From Streptomyces canus 299MFChir4.1 (GTDB lineage Bacteria; Actinomycetota; Actinomycetes; Streptomycetales; Streptomycetaceae), in NCBI RefSeq assembly GCF_000383615.1, contig NZ_KB911615.1, positions 1 to 64,000 of the forward strand: DNA of 64,000 nt, in the 5' to 3' direction. Numbering within the stretch: position 1 is the stretch's first letter; each line of letters begins with the position of its first letter. The position numbers and the translations under genes are program-made. Shown here one piece after another: positions 42,130 through 51,201 of this stretch. The notes beneath the pieces are model-generated. The model did not search any database. It worked only from the letters and a program-made list of their open reading frames with translations, and had not been told where the DNA came from.

Positions 42130-43668
42130 ATGCTGCTTGCCCGGCTGGCACACGTGTCCCAGGAGGTCGCCGCCACCTCGGCCCGGTCCCGGAAGATCGC
42201 GCTCCTCGCCGAGCTGTTCCGGGAGGCCGAGGCGGACGACGTCCCGATCGTCATCCCCTATCTGGCGGGCCGGCTCCCGCAGGGCCGGCTCGGTGTCGGC
42301 TGGAAGGTGCTGAGCCGCCCGGTCGCCCCGGCCGCCGAGCCGACCCTGACCGTGCACGCGGTGGACGCCCTGCTGGGCGATCTTGCCAAGGTCGCGGGCG
42401 CGGGCTCGCAGGCCGAACGCGCCCGGCTGGTGGGTGAGTTGATGGGCGCGGCCACCGAGGACGAGCAACGGTTCCTGTTCGGGCTGATCACCGGCGAGGT
42501 GCGGCAGGGGGCGCTGGACGCGGTGGCGGTCGAGGGGCTCGCCCAGGCGACCGGGGCGCCCCCGGCCGACGTACGCCGGGCCGTGATGCTCGCGGGCTCC
42601 CTCCAGACGGTGGCCGGGGCCCTGCTCACCGACGGCCCGCCCGCCCTGGACCGGTTCCGCCTCACCGTCGGCCGCCCGGTCCTGCCGATGCTGGCGCACA
42701 GCGCCTCCTCGGTGGCCGAGGCGGTCGACAAGCTCGGCACCTGCGCGGTCGAGGAGAAGCTGGACGGCATCCGTGTACAGATCCACCGGGCCGGCGATGT
42801 CGTACGGCTGTACACGCGCACCCTCGACGACATCACCGACCGGCTGCCCGAACTGACCTCCGCGGCACTGGAGTTGAGGGGTGAGCGGTTCATCCTGGAC
42901 GGCGAGGTGATCGCCTTCGGCGAGGACGGGCGCCCGCGGTCCTTCCAGGAGACCGCGGGCCGGGTCGGCTCCCGCGTGGACGTGACGACGGCCGCCGAGG
43001 CGGTGCCCGTCTCCCCCGTCTTCTTCGACGCGCTGTCCGTCGACGACCGCGACCTGCTCGACCTGCCCTTCGCCGAACGGCACGCGGAGCTGGCCCGGTT
43101 GGTGCCCGAGCCGATGCGGGTCCGGCGCACCCTGGTGTCCGGGCCGCAGGATCTGGGGGCGGCCGAGGAGTTCCTCGCCGAGACCCTGGAGCGCGGCCAT
43201 GAGGGCGTCGTCGTGAAGTCCCTCGACGCTCCGTACAGCGCGGGCCGGCGCGGTGCGTCCTGGCTCAAGGTCAAGCCCGTGCACACCCTCGACCTGGTCG
43301 TGCTGGCCGCCGAGTGGGGCCACGGCCGCCGCACCGGCAAGCTCTCCAACCTGCACCTCGGCGCCCGCACGGCCGACGGCGGTTTCGCCATGCTCGGCAA
43401 GACCTTCAAGGGCATGACCGACGCGATGCTCACCTGGCAGACCGGGCGTCTCCAGGAGCTGGCCGTGGACAGCAGCGGTCACGTGGTGAGCGTACGGCCC
43501 GAACTCGTCGTCGAGATCGCCTACGACGGCCTCCAGAGGTCGACCCGCTACCCGGCCGGGGTCACCCTCCGGTTCGCCCGTGTGGTCCGCTACCGGGAGG
43601 ACAAGAGGCCGGAGGAGGCGGACACGGTGGAGACGTTGCTGGCCGCACACCCGGAGGTGAAGCCGTGA
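42130..43668 (+). CDS. ligB: ATP-dependent DNA ligase
   Basis: 512 residues. An N-terminal DNA-binding domain (about 1-185), adenylation domain (about 195-400) with the nucleophile K210 in EEKLDGIR, motif III FILDGEVIAF, motif IV HEGVVVKSL and motif V SWLKVKP, then an OB-fold (about 405-505). It matches actinobacterial LigB-type ligases, accessory to the NAD-dependent LigA. The downstream Nudix gene starts inside its stop codon (GTGA), so the two are co-translated. Confidence 0.9.
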   Translation: MLLARLAHVSQEVAATSARSRKIALLAELFREAEADDVPIVIPYLAGRLPQGRLGVGWKVLSRPVAPAAEPTLTVHAVDALLGDLAKVAGAGSQAERARLVGELMGAATEDEQRFLFGLITGEVRQGALDAVAVEGLAQATGAPPADVRRAVMLAGSLQTVAGALLTDGPPALDRFRLTVGRPVLPMLAHSASSVAEAVDKLGTCAVEEKLDGIRVQIHRAGDVVRLYTRTLDDITDRLPELTSAALELRGERFILDGEVIAFGEDGRPRSFQETAGRVGSRVDVTTAAEAVPVSPVFFDALSVDDRDLLDLPFAERHAELARLVPEPMRVRRTLVSGPQDLGAAEEFLAETLERGHEGVVVKSLDAPYSAGRRGASWLKVKPVHTLDLVVLAAEWGHGRRTGKLSNLHLGARTADGGFAMLGKTFKGMTDAMLTWQTGRLQELAVDSSGHVVSVRPELVVEIAYDGLQRSTRYPAGVTLRFARVVRYREDKRPEEADTVETLLAAHPEVKP

Positions 43669-44126
43669 AGACCAGTGCCGGGCTGCTGTTGTTCCGGCAC
43701 ACGTCCGACGGTCTTGAGGTGTTGCTGGGCCATATGGGCGGCCCGTTCTTCGCGCGCCGGGACGCCGGGGCGTGGAGCGTGCCGAAGGGCGAGTACGAGC
43801 CCGAGTCGGAGTCGGCCTGGGATGCGGCCCGCCGGGAGTTCCAGGAGGAGCTGGGGCTGCCGCCGCCGGACGGGGAGGCCGTACCCCTCGGGGAGGTCCG
43901 GCAGACGAACGGCAAGGTCGTCACGGCGTGGGCGATCGAGGCCGACCTCGATCCGGCGACCGTGGTGCCGGGGGTGTTCAGCATGGAGTGGCCGCCGAAG
44001 TCCGGGCGCATCCAGGAGTTCCCCGAGCTGGACCGCGTCGAGTGGTTCGGGCTCGACCGGGCCCGGGCCGTGATCGTCAAGGCGCAGTCAGCGTTTCTCG
44101 ACCGGCTGGCTGAGCACTCGGCCTGA
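43665..44126 (+). CDS. Nudix hydrolase
   Basis: 153 residues, one Nudix domain with box GEYEPESESAWDAARREFQE-ELGL, and SAGLLLFRHTSDGLEVLLGH at the start. GTG 43665 overlaps the ligase stop codon and has GGAGGTG upstream. The SVPKGEYE segment resembles the group that accepts dinucleoside polyphosphates or NTPs. The link to the ligase suggests clean-up of damaged or by-product nucleotides during DNA repair, which is inference. Confidence 0.88.
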   Translation: MKTSAGLLLFRHTSDGLEVLLGHMGGPFFARRDAGAWSVPKGEYEPESESAWDAARREFQEELGLPPPDGEAVPLGEVRQTNGKVVTAWAIEADLDPATVVPGVFSMEWPPKSGRIQEFPELDRVEWFGLDRARAVIVKAQSAFLDRLAEHSA

Positions 44127-44197
44127 CGTCCACGCGTTGCGGTCGCTCCCGCCGCGCGGGAAGGTCGAAGCACAGTCAGCTCTTCAGGAGGTCGTTC

Positions 44198-45583
44198 ATG
44201 CCCATCGCGACGGTGAACCCGGCGAACGGCGAGACGCTCAAGACGTACGAGGCCATGGGCGAGGAGGAGATCGAACGCAGGCTCCAGCTCGCGGAGGCGA
44301 CGTTCCGCACCTACCGCACGACGTCCTTCGCGGATCGCGCCCGTCTCCTGAACCGGGCCGCCGAGCTCCTCGACGACGCCCAGCAGGACATCGCCCGGGT
44401 GATGACCACCGAGATGGGCAAGCCGGTCAAGCAGGCCCGCGCGGAGGCCGCCAAGTGCGCCAAGGCGATGCGCTGGTACGCCGAGCACGCGGAGTCGCTG
44501 CTGGCCGACGAGGAGCCCGCCGCGGCCGACGTCAAGGACTCCGGCGCCTCCCGCGCCCTGGTCCGCTACCGGCCGCTGGGGCCCGTCCTCGCGGTGATGC
44601 CGTGGAACTTCCCGCTGTGGCAGGTGATCCGCTTCGCCGCGCCCGCGCTGATGGCGGGCAACGTCGGTCTGCTCAAGCACGCCTCGAACGTGCCGCAGAC
44701 CGCCCTGTTCCTGGAGGACCTCTTCCATCAGGCGGGGTTCCCTCAGGGCTGCTTCCAGACCCTGCTCGTCGGGTCCGGCGCGATCGACGAGATCCTGCGC
44801 GACGACCGCGTCAAGGCGGCTACGCTCACGGGCAGTGAGCCCGCCGGGCGGGCGGTCGCCTCCACCGCCGGGGACATGGTGAAGAAGACCGTGCTGGAGC
44901 TCGGCGGCAGCGACCCGTACATCGTCATGCCATCCGCGGACGTCGACCGGGCCGCCGAGATCGCGGTGACCGCGCGGGTGCAGAACAACGGGCAGTCCTG
45001 CATCGCCGCCAAGCGGTTCATCGTGCACACGGACGTCTACGACCGTTTCGCCGAGCGGTTCGTCGAGGGCATGAAGGCCCTCAAGGTCGGCGACCCGCTG
45101 GAGGAGGACACCGAGGTCGGACCGCTGTCGAGCGAGCAGGGACGCAGCGACCTGGAGGAACTGGTCGACGACGCCAAGCGCAGCGGGGCGAGTGTGCTGT
45201 GCGGCGGGCAGCGACCCGACGGGCCCGGCTGGTACTACCCGCCCACCGTCATCGCCGACGTGGACCGCGAGATGCGCATCCACCGCGAGGAGACCTTCGG
45301 GCCGGTGGCCACGCTGTACCGGGCGGCCGACCTCGACGAGGCGGTGCTGATCGCCAACGACTCGGCGTTCGGGCTGAGTTCCAACGTGTGGACCCGGGAC
45401 GAGGCCGAGGTCGACCGGTTCGTACGGGATCTGGAGGCCGGCGGGGTGTACGTGAACGGGATGACCGCCTCGCATCCGGCGTTCCCCTTCGGCGGGGTGA
45501 AGCGGTCCGGATACGGGCGTGAGCTGTCCGGGCACGGAATCAGGGAGTTCTGCAACATCACGACGGTTTGGCACGGAGCGTGA
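44198..45583 (+). CDS. gabD: NADP-dependent succinate-semialdehyde dehydrogenase
   Basis: 461 residues of an aldehyde dehydrogenase: MPWNFPLWQVIRF, TGSEPAGRAVAS, the general-base Glu in LELGGSDPY, catalytic C268 in NNGQSCIAAKRF. The start IATVNPANGETLKTY, the length of about 460 and HASNVPQTALFLEDLF are those of the GabD1/SSADH group rather than of BetB. It oxidises succinate semialdehyde to succinate. ATG 44198 has CAGGAGG upstream. Confidence 0.88.
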   Translation: MPIATVNPANGETLKTYEAMGEEEIERRLQLAEATFRTYRTTSFADRARLLNRAAELLDDAQQDIARVMTTEMGKPVKQARAEAAKCAKAMRWYAEHAESLLADEEPAAADVKDSGASRALVRYRPLGPVLAVMPWNFPLWQVIRFAAPALMAGNVGLLKHASNVPQTALFLEDLFHQAGFPQGCFQTLLVGSGAIDEILRDDRVKAATLTGSEPAGRAVASTAGDMVKKTVLELGGSDPYIVMPSADVDRAAEIAVTARVQNNGQSCIAAKRFIVHTDVYDRFAERFVEGMKALKVGDPLEEDTEVGPLSSEQGRSDLEELVDDAKRSGASVLCGGQRPDGPGWYYPPTVIADVDREMRIHREETFGPVATLYRAADLDEAVLIANDSAFGLSSNVWTRDEAEVDRFVRDLEAGGVYVNGMTASHPAFPFGGVKRSGYGRELSGHGIREFCNITTVWHGA

Positions 45584-45608
45584 CACTTGCGCGGCTAACA
45601 TCCCGGGT

Positions 45609-45845
45609 GTGAACCGCGAAGTGACTCTGCCTCTGATCGTCGACGACCGCGGGACCCTGCAGGTGGCTGCGGCCGATGTGAGCAAGCTGCTCCGCAGTCT
45701 CGGCGGGCGGTGGCTGCACCTGGTCGAGGCCGGCGCCGACGGGCTGGACGAGGATACGGTCGCCGCCCTGACGATCGAGCTCGCGAAGCTCGCCGACCGA
45801 ATCGACGTCGCGTGCATCGCGCACAGTAGCGGCGGGGCGCCGTAG
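45609..45845 (+). CDS. Small conserved actinomycete protein (DUF6213-like)
   Basis: 78 residues, acidic and without membrane segments, starting NREVTLPLIVDDRGTLQV. It resembles the DUF6213 group of short Streptomyces proteins, function unknown. The GTG at 45609 has no clear ribosome site. It lies 25 bp after gabD and 116 bp before the P450 gene. Confidence 0.7.
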   Translation: MNREVTLPLIVDDRGTLQVAAADVSKLLRSLGGRWLHLVEAGADGLDEDTVAALTIELAKLADRIDVACIAHSSGGAP

Positions 45846-45961
45846 GACGTTCTGCTCGGCGTCCCGCGTCCCGCGTTCGGCGCAACCCGGCGCGAAGTCG
45901 TCCGCCCCTCAGGGGATCGTGGACGGGACCAGTCTTCGGTTCCGGGACGGGACGGCGTGAG

Positions 45962-47176
45962 ATGAGCGAAGAGACGATCACCGAGATCCTGCCCCCGATC
46001 CGGCACTGGCCGGCGCTCGACCTGAACGGCGTCGACTTCGACCCGGTGCTGACCGAGCTGATGCGCGAGGGGCCGCTCACCCGCATCCGGCTGCCGCACG
46101 GCGAGGGCTGGGCCTGGCTGGTCACCCGGTACGACGACGTACGGACGGTGACCGAGGACCCGCGCTTCAGCCGCGAGGCCGTCATGGACCAGCCGGTCAC
46201 CCGGCTCGACCCGCACGGCACCCCAAGACGCGGAGCGGTCACCTTCCTCGACCCGCCCCACCACACCCGGCTGCGCCGCTCGGTGGCCGCGGCCTTCAGT
46301 GCCGAGGGTGTGGAGCGGATCAGGGAGAGGTCCCGCCGGATGCTCGACGACCTGGTCGACGAGCTGCTCCAGGACGGCCCGCCCGCCGACCTCACCGCGG
46401 CGGTGCTCAGCCCCTTCCCCGCCGCGGTGCTCTGCGAGCTGATGGGCGTCCCGGCCGCCGACCGGCACGGCATGCACGCCTGGACCCGGCTGATCCTGTC
46501 CCCCTCGCGCGGCGCCCGGAGCGGCGAGCGGGCCAGGGAGGAGATGGGCGCCTACTTCGCCGACCTCATCGGTCTCCGGGAGGGCGGCACCGGCGAGGAC
46601 GTGGCCTCCCTGCTCGGGGCCGCCGTGGGCCGCGGTGAGGCGACGCTTGAGGAGGCCGCGGAGCTCGCGGTGCTGCTCCAGATCGGCGGCGCGGCGGTGA
46701 CGGACAACACCGGCCAGCTGTTCCACCTGCTGCTGACCCGCCCCGACCTGGCCGAACGCCTGCGCGCCGAGCCGGAGATCCGCCCGCGGGCCGTCGAGGA
46801 GCTACTGCGCTTCATCCCGCACCGCAACACGGTCGGACTGGCGCGGATCGCCCTGGAGGACGTGGGGATCAGAGGAGTGCGGATCCGGGCCGGCGACGCG
46901 ATCTACGTGTCGTACCTGTCCGCGAACCGGGATCCGGACGTCTTCCCCTACCCGGAGACGATCGACTTCTCCCGCAGCCCCAACCCGCACATGGCGTTCG
47001 GCTCCGGCCCGCACCACTGCCCGGGCGGAACACTGGCCCGGCTGGTGACCGGGCTGCTGGTGGATGCGCTGCTCGACCGGGTGCCGGGCCTGAGGCCATC
47101 GGTGCCGCCGGAGCAGGTGCCCTTCAAAAAGGGCACCTCGATCCGCGGCCCCGAGGCGCTCCCGGTGACGTGGTGA
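45962..47176 (+). CDS. Cytochrome P450
   Basis: 404 residues. Haem-thiolate C353 in FGSGPHHCPGG, K-helix ExxR in EELLRF, and FLDPPHHTRLRR before the C-helix. The I-helix reads IGGAAVTDN, where the usual acid of the acid-alcohol pair appears to be Val, so oxygen activation may differ. ATG 45962 follows a GGGACGG stretch. No ferredoxin or biosynthetic partner is adjacent, so the substrate is unknown. Confidence 0.92.
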   Translation: MSEETITEILPPIRHWPALDLNGVDFDPVLTELMREGPLTRIRLPHGEGWAWLVTRYDDVRTVTEDPRFSREAVMDQPVTRLDPHGTPRRGAVTFLDPPHHTRLRRSVAAAFSAEGVERIRERSRRMLDDLVDELLQDGPPADLTAAVLSPFPAAVLCELMGVPAADRHGMHAWTRLILSPSRGARSGERAREEMGAYFADLIGLREGGTGEDVASLLGAAVGRGEATLEEAAELAVLLQIGGAAVTDNTGQLFHLLLTRPDLAERLRAEPEIRPRAVEELLRFIPHRNTVGLARIALEDVGIRGVRIRAGDAIYVSYLSANRDPDVFPYPETIDFSRSPNPHMAFGSGPHHCPGGTLARLVTGLLVDALLDRVPGLRPSVPPEQVPFKKGTSIRGPEALPVTW

Positions 47177-47182
47177 CGGCCG

Positions 47183-48409
47183 TCAGCGGATGGACATGCC
47201 GGACAGGGTCCGGGCGATGACCAGGCGCTGGATCTCGCTCGTGCCCTCGAAGATGGTGTAAATCGCGGCGTCGCGGTGCATGCGCTCCACCGGGTACTCC
47301 CGCGTGTAGCCGTTGCCGCCCAGGATCTGTACGGCCTGCGCGGTGACCTTCTTCGCCGTCTCGCTGGCGAAGAGCTTCGACATCGAGCCCTCGGCGGCGG
47401 TGAACTGCTTGCCGTTGATCGCCATCCAGGAGGCACGCCAGACCAGGAGACGGGCCGCGTCGATGGAGGTGCGCATGTCGGCGAGCTGGAAGGCCACGCC
47501 CTGGTTGTCGATGATCGGGCGCCCGAACTGCTCGCGCGTCTTGGCGTAGTCGAGGGCGACCTCGTACGCGGCGCGGGCGGTGCCCACGGCCATGGCGCCC
47601 ACGGCGGGCCGCGAGGCCTCGAACGTGGCCATCGCCGCGTTCTTCACCCGCTCCCCGCCCGCCTTCGCCCGCTCACGGGCCCGGGCGAGGCGCTGGTCCA
47701 GCTTCTCCTTGCCGCCGAGGAGGCAGGAACCGGGCACCCGTACGTTGTCCAGCACGACCTCGGCCGTGTGCGAGGCGCGGATGCCGTGCTTCTTGAACTT
47801 CTGGCCCTGGGACAGCCCCGGCGTGTTCGGCGGCACGATGAAGGAGGCGTGGCCCTTGGAGCCGAGCTCCGCGTCGACGACCGCGACGACGACATGGACG
47901 TTGGCGATGCCGCCGTTGGTCGCCCAGGTCTTCGTGCCGTTCAGCACCCACTCGTCCTTGGCCTCGTCGTACACGGCACGCGTGCGCATGGAGGCCACGT
48001 CGGAACCGGCGTCCGGCTCGGAGGAGCAGAACGCGGCGACCTTGACGTCGTTGGCGTCGCCGTACATCTGGGGGATCCAGGTGCCGATCTGCTCCTCGGT
48101 TCCGTTGGCGAGAACGCCGACAGCGGCGAGACCGGTGCCTACGATCGACAGGGCGATGCCCGCGTCGCCCCAGAACAGCTCCTCCATCGCCATCGGGATA
48201 CCGAGCCCGGTGGGGTCGAAGTACTGCTGGGCGTAGAAGTCGAGGGAGTAGATGCCTACCTTCGCGGCCTCCTGGATGACCGGCCAGGGAGTCTCCTCAC
48301 GCTCGTCCCATTCGGCGGCCGCGGGGCGGATGACGTCGGCGGCGAAGCCGTGCAGCCAGTCCCGGACCTCCTTCTGTTCGTCGTTGAGCTCCATGGTGAA
48401 CTCGGCCAT
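47183..48409 (-). CDS. Acyl-CoA dehydrogenase
   Basis: 408 residues of a homotetrameric-type acyl-CoA dehydrogenase: AAFCSSEPDAGSDVASM, WVLNGTKTWATNGG, YAKTREQFGRPI, QILGGNGYTREYPVERMHRD and IFEGTSEIQRLVIARTL; the catalytic Glu lies in the last segment. ATG 48409 has AGGGGA upstream. It diverges from the TetR gene at 48582 across 172 bp containing two inverted repeats, so it is likely that regulator's target in fatty-acid beta-oxidation. Confidence 0.92.
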   Translation of the reverse strand: MAEFTMELNDEQKEVRDWLHGFAADVIRPAAAEWDEREETPWPVIQEAAKVGIYSLDFYAQQYFDPTGLGIPMAMEELFWGDAGIALSIVGTGLAAVGVLANGTEEQIGTWIPQMYGDANDVKVAAFCSSEPDAGSDVASMRTRAVYDEAKDEWVLNGTKTWATNGGIANVHVVVAVVDAELGSKGHASFIVPPNTPGLSQGQKFKKHGIRASHTAEVVLDNVRVPGSCLLGGKEKLDQRLARARERAKAGGERVKNAAMATFEASRPAVGAMAVGTARAAYEVALDYAKTREQFGRPIIDNQGVAFQLADMRTSIDAARLLVWRASWMAINGKQFTAAEGSMSKLFASETAKKVTAQAVQILGGNGYTREYPVERMHRDAAIYTIFEGTSEIQRLVIARTLSGMSIR

Positions 48410-48437
48410 GTCCCCTCCAGCGGCGACGCACGTACAT

Positions 48438-48474
48438 GTTACTTACGGTAACCCGAGTGTGTTACCCACGGGTA
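48438..48474. promoter_or_regulatory. Two inverted repeats in the acyl-CoA dehydrogenase/TetR divergent promoter
   Basis: GTTAC-N5-GTAAC (48438-48452) and TACCC-AC-GGGTA (48463-48474). They are AT-richer than the surroundings, and the upstream one is a perfect 15-bp palindrome with arms of five. They are the probable binding sites of the divergent TetR protein. Confidence 0.6.
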
Positions 48475-48581
48475 GGAAAAGTCAACTCCCACGGACCAGT
48501 CAGCAGCCTGTTCGATGTCCACCATCGGTCGGGTGTTAGTTTGCGCAGGCGTTACCGATTCAGCACGGGTGGGGAGAGCTC

Positions 48582-49226
48582 ATGGACACCACACAGCGGA
48601 CCGATCAGCAGCGGTCCGCCGACCGCCGTCGGCGCGAACTGCTGGAAGCCGCGGACAGAGTGGTGCTGCGCGACGGCCCGCAGGCCTCCATGAACGCCAT
48701 CGCCGCGGAGGCCGGCATCACCAAGCCGATTCTGTATCGGCACTTCGGCGACAAGGGGGGACTTTACGCCGCGCTCGCCAAGCGGCACACCGACGCCCTG
48801 CTGGACTCGCTGCGGGCGGCGCTGGACGCTCCCGCGGACCGGCGCGAGCGGGTCGAGGCGACCCTGGACACCTACCTGGCCGCGATCGAGGCGCGGCCTC
48901 AGGTCTACCGGTTCCTGATGCACCCCGCCGACGGGGGCCAGGCCGGGGACCAGGGGTTCGATGTCGGCCAGCATTCCGCGCCCCTTCTGCGCAGGATGGG
49001 TGAAGAGTTGGGGCAGGTCATCGAGGACCGGCTGGATCTCGGGCCCGGCAGTCAGCTGCTCTCCCGGGTGTGGGGGCACGGGATCGTCGGGATGATGTAC
49101 GCGGCGGGTGACTGGTGGCTCGGGGAACGGCCGTGTTCCCGGGCCGAGTTGGTGCGGAACATGGCCGACCTGCTGTGGGGGCGGCTCGCTGCGGCGGGGG
49201 ACAAAGTGGGGGGTCCGGGGTTCTGA
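48582..49226 (+). CDS. TetR-family transcriptional regulator
   Basis: 214 residues. HTH at about 18-62 (LLEAADRVVLRDGPQASMNA and ILYRHFGDKGGLYAAL) and a C-terminal ligand domain. ATG 48582 has GGGGAGAG upstream. It is divergent from the acyl-CoA dehydrogenase at 47183 and most likely represses it, probably releasing DNA on binding an acyl-CoA. Confidence 0.9.
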   Translation: MDTTQRTDQQRSADRRRRELLEAADRVVLRDGPQASMNAIAAEAGITKPILYRHFGDKGGLYAALAKRHTDALLDSLRAALDAPADRRERVEATLDTYLAAIEARPQVYRFLMHPADGGQAGDQGFDVGQHSAPLLRRMGEELGQVIEDRLDLGPGSQLLSRVWGHGIVGMMYAAGDWWLGERPCSRAELVRNMADLLWGRLAAAGDKVGGPGF

Positions 49227-49253
49227 CCGTTGAATCCCGGGTGCCGGGCCGTG

Positions 49254-49283
49254 GGGGCTGGTCGCGCAGTTCCCCGCGCCCCT
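49254..49283. repeat. Streptomyces intergenic repeat, copy 1
   Basis: GGGGCTGGTCGCGCAGTTCC followed by CCGCGCCCCT: a short repeat common between Streptomyces genes, with outer arms GGGGC/GCCCC able to pair. It sits between the convergent TetR and def genes and may act as a shared terminator. Copy 2 is at 53179. Confidence 0.75.
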
Positions 49284-49836
49284 AGGTGGGTTGACCTGCC
49301 CGGCGCCAAGAGGCCCGCCGCACCTTTCGCATCAGCTTGCGGTGCCGCCATCCCTTCACGTGGTCCGCGTAGACCTTGCCTGCCAAGTGATCGCACTCGT
49401 GTTGAAGGCACCGTGCGAAGAACCCCGTCCCGTGCACGGTGATCGGCTCGCCCGTCGCCGTGAAACCTTCCACCACCGCGTGATCGTGGCGTTCCACCCC
49501 CGCCTCCAGGCCCGGCAGGGACAGGCAGCCCTCGGGGCCCCGAAGCACCACACCGTCCGTCTCCACCAGGCGTGGGTTCACCACATGTCCCAGGTGGCGG
49601 ACCTCCTCGTCGTCCGGGCAGTCGTAGACGAATACGCGCAGCGGCACGCCGATCTGGTTGGCCGCGAGGCCCACGCCCTCGTGCGCGTACATCGTCGCGA
49701 ACAAGTCCTCCACCAGGGTCGCCAGTTCGGGACCGAAGTCCGTGACGTCCTCGCAGGGCGTGTGCAACACCGGGGCGCCGAGCAGGGCGAGCGCGCGGAC
49801 GCGCCCTCGCGTGCCCGGAATGGAGCCGTTTCGCAT
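49282..49836 (-). CDS. def: Peptide deformylase
   Basis: 184 residues. All three Def motifs are present: GVGLAANQIG, EGCLSLPG (metal Cys) and QHECDHLAGK (metal His residues and catalytic Glu). It removes the formyl group from nascent proteins. The tail after DHVKGWRHR is Arg-rich and may touch the ribosome. ATG 49836; the gene overlaps the repeat at its stop codon. Confidence 0.94.
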   Translation of the reverse strand: MRNGSIPGTRGRVRALALLGAPVLHTPCEDVTDFGPELATLVEDLFATMYAHEGVGLAANQIGVPLRVFVYDCPDDEEVRHLGHVVNPRLVETDGVVLRGPEGCLSLPGLEAGVERHDHAVVEGFTATGEPITVHGTGFFARCLQHECDHLAGKVYADHVKGWRHRKLMRKVRRASWRRAGQPT

Positions 49837-49948
49837 GGCCGCAAGGGTACGGCGATTCGGGAGTGCCTACGGATCTCGATAGGCTGAGGTCCACACCACG
49901 TGGCCGGAGGCTGAGGCGCGGCGCGTACGCAAGGAGGATCGAGATCTG

Positions 49949-51187
49949 ATGACAGGCAACTCGGACCCGCTCTCGCCGCGGGCCAAGCTGGCCGTGACGG
50001 CGGGCAAGGCCGTCGCGGCGGCATCCCGAGCCGCGGGTCGCGGCAGCGGTTCGGTCATCGGCGGCCGAGTGGCCCTCAAACTCGACCCCGACCTCCTTGC
50101 CAGGCTCGCCCAGAACCTGGACGTCGTCCTCGTCTCGGCGACCAACGGCAAGACCACCACGACCCGGCTGATCGCGGAGGCGCTGGGCGCCGCCGGACCC
50201 GTCGTCTCCAACGCCCTCGGCGCCAACATGCCCGCCGGCATCACCTCGGCGCTCGCCGGCGGCTCGGAGGCCCGGTACGGCGTCATCGAGGTCGACGAGA
50301 AGTACCTCGCGGGCGTGGCCCGGGACACCGACCCCAAGTGCATCGCCCTGCTGAACCTCTCCCGCGACCAGCTGGACCGCGCCGCCGAGACCCGCATGCT
50401 CGCGGAGAACTGGCGCGAGGGGCTGGCCGGTTCGAAGGCGGTGGTCGTCGCCAACGCCGACGACCCGCTCGTCGTGTGGGCCGCCTCCTCCTCCCCCAAC
50501 GTCATCTGGGTCGCCGCCGGACAGATGTGGAAGGACGACGCGTGGTCCTGCCCGTCCTGCGGTGGCGTGATGCAGCGGCCGGGCGACGACTGGTTCTGCG
50601 GCGAGTGCGGGTTCCGGCGGCCCACGCCGAGTTGGGCGCTCTCCGGCGACCATGTGCTCGACCCGCACGGCTCCGCCTGGCCGATCCACCTCCAGCTGCC
50701 CGGCCGCGCCAACAAGGCCAACGCCGCCTCCTCCGCCGCCGTGGCCGCCGTGTTCGGGGTGCCGCCGCAGGTCGCCCTGGAGCGCATGTACCAGGTGCAG
50801 GCGGTGGCCGGCCGCTACGACGTGGTCCAGTTCCAGCAGCGCGACCTGCGACTGCTGCTCGCGAAGAACCCGGCCGGCTGGCTGGAGACGTTCAGCCTGA
50901 TCGACCCGCCGCCGACCCCGGTGATCCTCTCCGTCAACGCCCGCGGCGCCGACGGCACCGACACCTCCTGGCTCTGGGACGTCGACTACACGCGCCTCAC
51001 CGGCCACCCGATCTGCGTGATCGGCGACCGCAAGCTGGACCTCGCGGTCCGTCTGGAGGTCGCGAACCAGAACTTCCAGGTCTGCGACAACCTCGACCAG
51101 GCGGTGCAGATGAGCCCGCCGGGCCGTATCGAGGTCATCGCCAACTACACCGCCTTCCAGGACCTGCGCCGCCGCGTCGGCAACTGA
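49949..51187 (+). CDS. murT: Lipid II isoglutaminyl synthase, ligase subunit MurT
   Basis: 412 residues, Mur-ligase fold with ATP loop VSATNGKTTTTRLIAEAL and LSRDQLDRAAE. A Cys4 zinc ribbon follows (CPSCGG and CGECGF, about 195-215), and a DUF1727 C-terminal domain binds GatD. With GatD it amidates the D-glutamate of lipid II to D-isoglutamine in the cytoplasm. GatD follows 14 bp later, so they form an operon. Confidence 0.93.
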   Translation: MTGNSDPLSPRAKLAVTAGKAVAAASRAAGRGSGSVIGGRVALKLDPDLLARLAQNLDVVLVSATNGKTTTTRLIAEALGAAGPVVSNALGANMPAGITSALAGGSEARYGVIEVDEKYLAGVARDTDPKCIALLNLSRDQLDRAAETRMLAENWREGLAGSKAVVVANADDPLVVWAASSSPNVIWVAAGQMWKDDAWSCPSCGGVMQRPGDDWFCGECGFRRPTPSWALSGDHVLDPHGSAWPIHLQLPGRANKANAASSAAVAAVFGVPPQVALERMYQVQAVAGRYDVVQFQQRDLRLLLAKNPAGWLETFSLIDPPPTPVILSVNARGADGTDTSWLWDVDYTRLTGHPICVIGDRKLDLAVRLEVANQNFQVCDNLDQAVQMSPPGRIEVIANYTAFQDLRRRVGN

Positions 51188-51201
51188 CTCAGGGGACTTT
51201 T

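Noticed and set aside
43562..46726. Very long minus-strand open frame (1054 codons) across ligase, Nudix, gabD and P450
   Set aside because: It is antisense to four well-supported genes, has low-complexity Arg/Gly/Val composition and no recognisable domain; long antisense frames are normal in DNA of this GC content.
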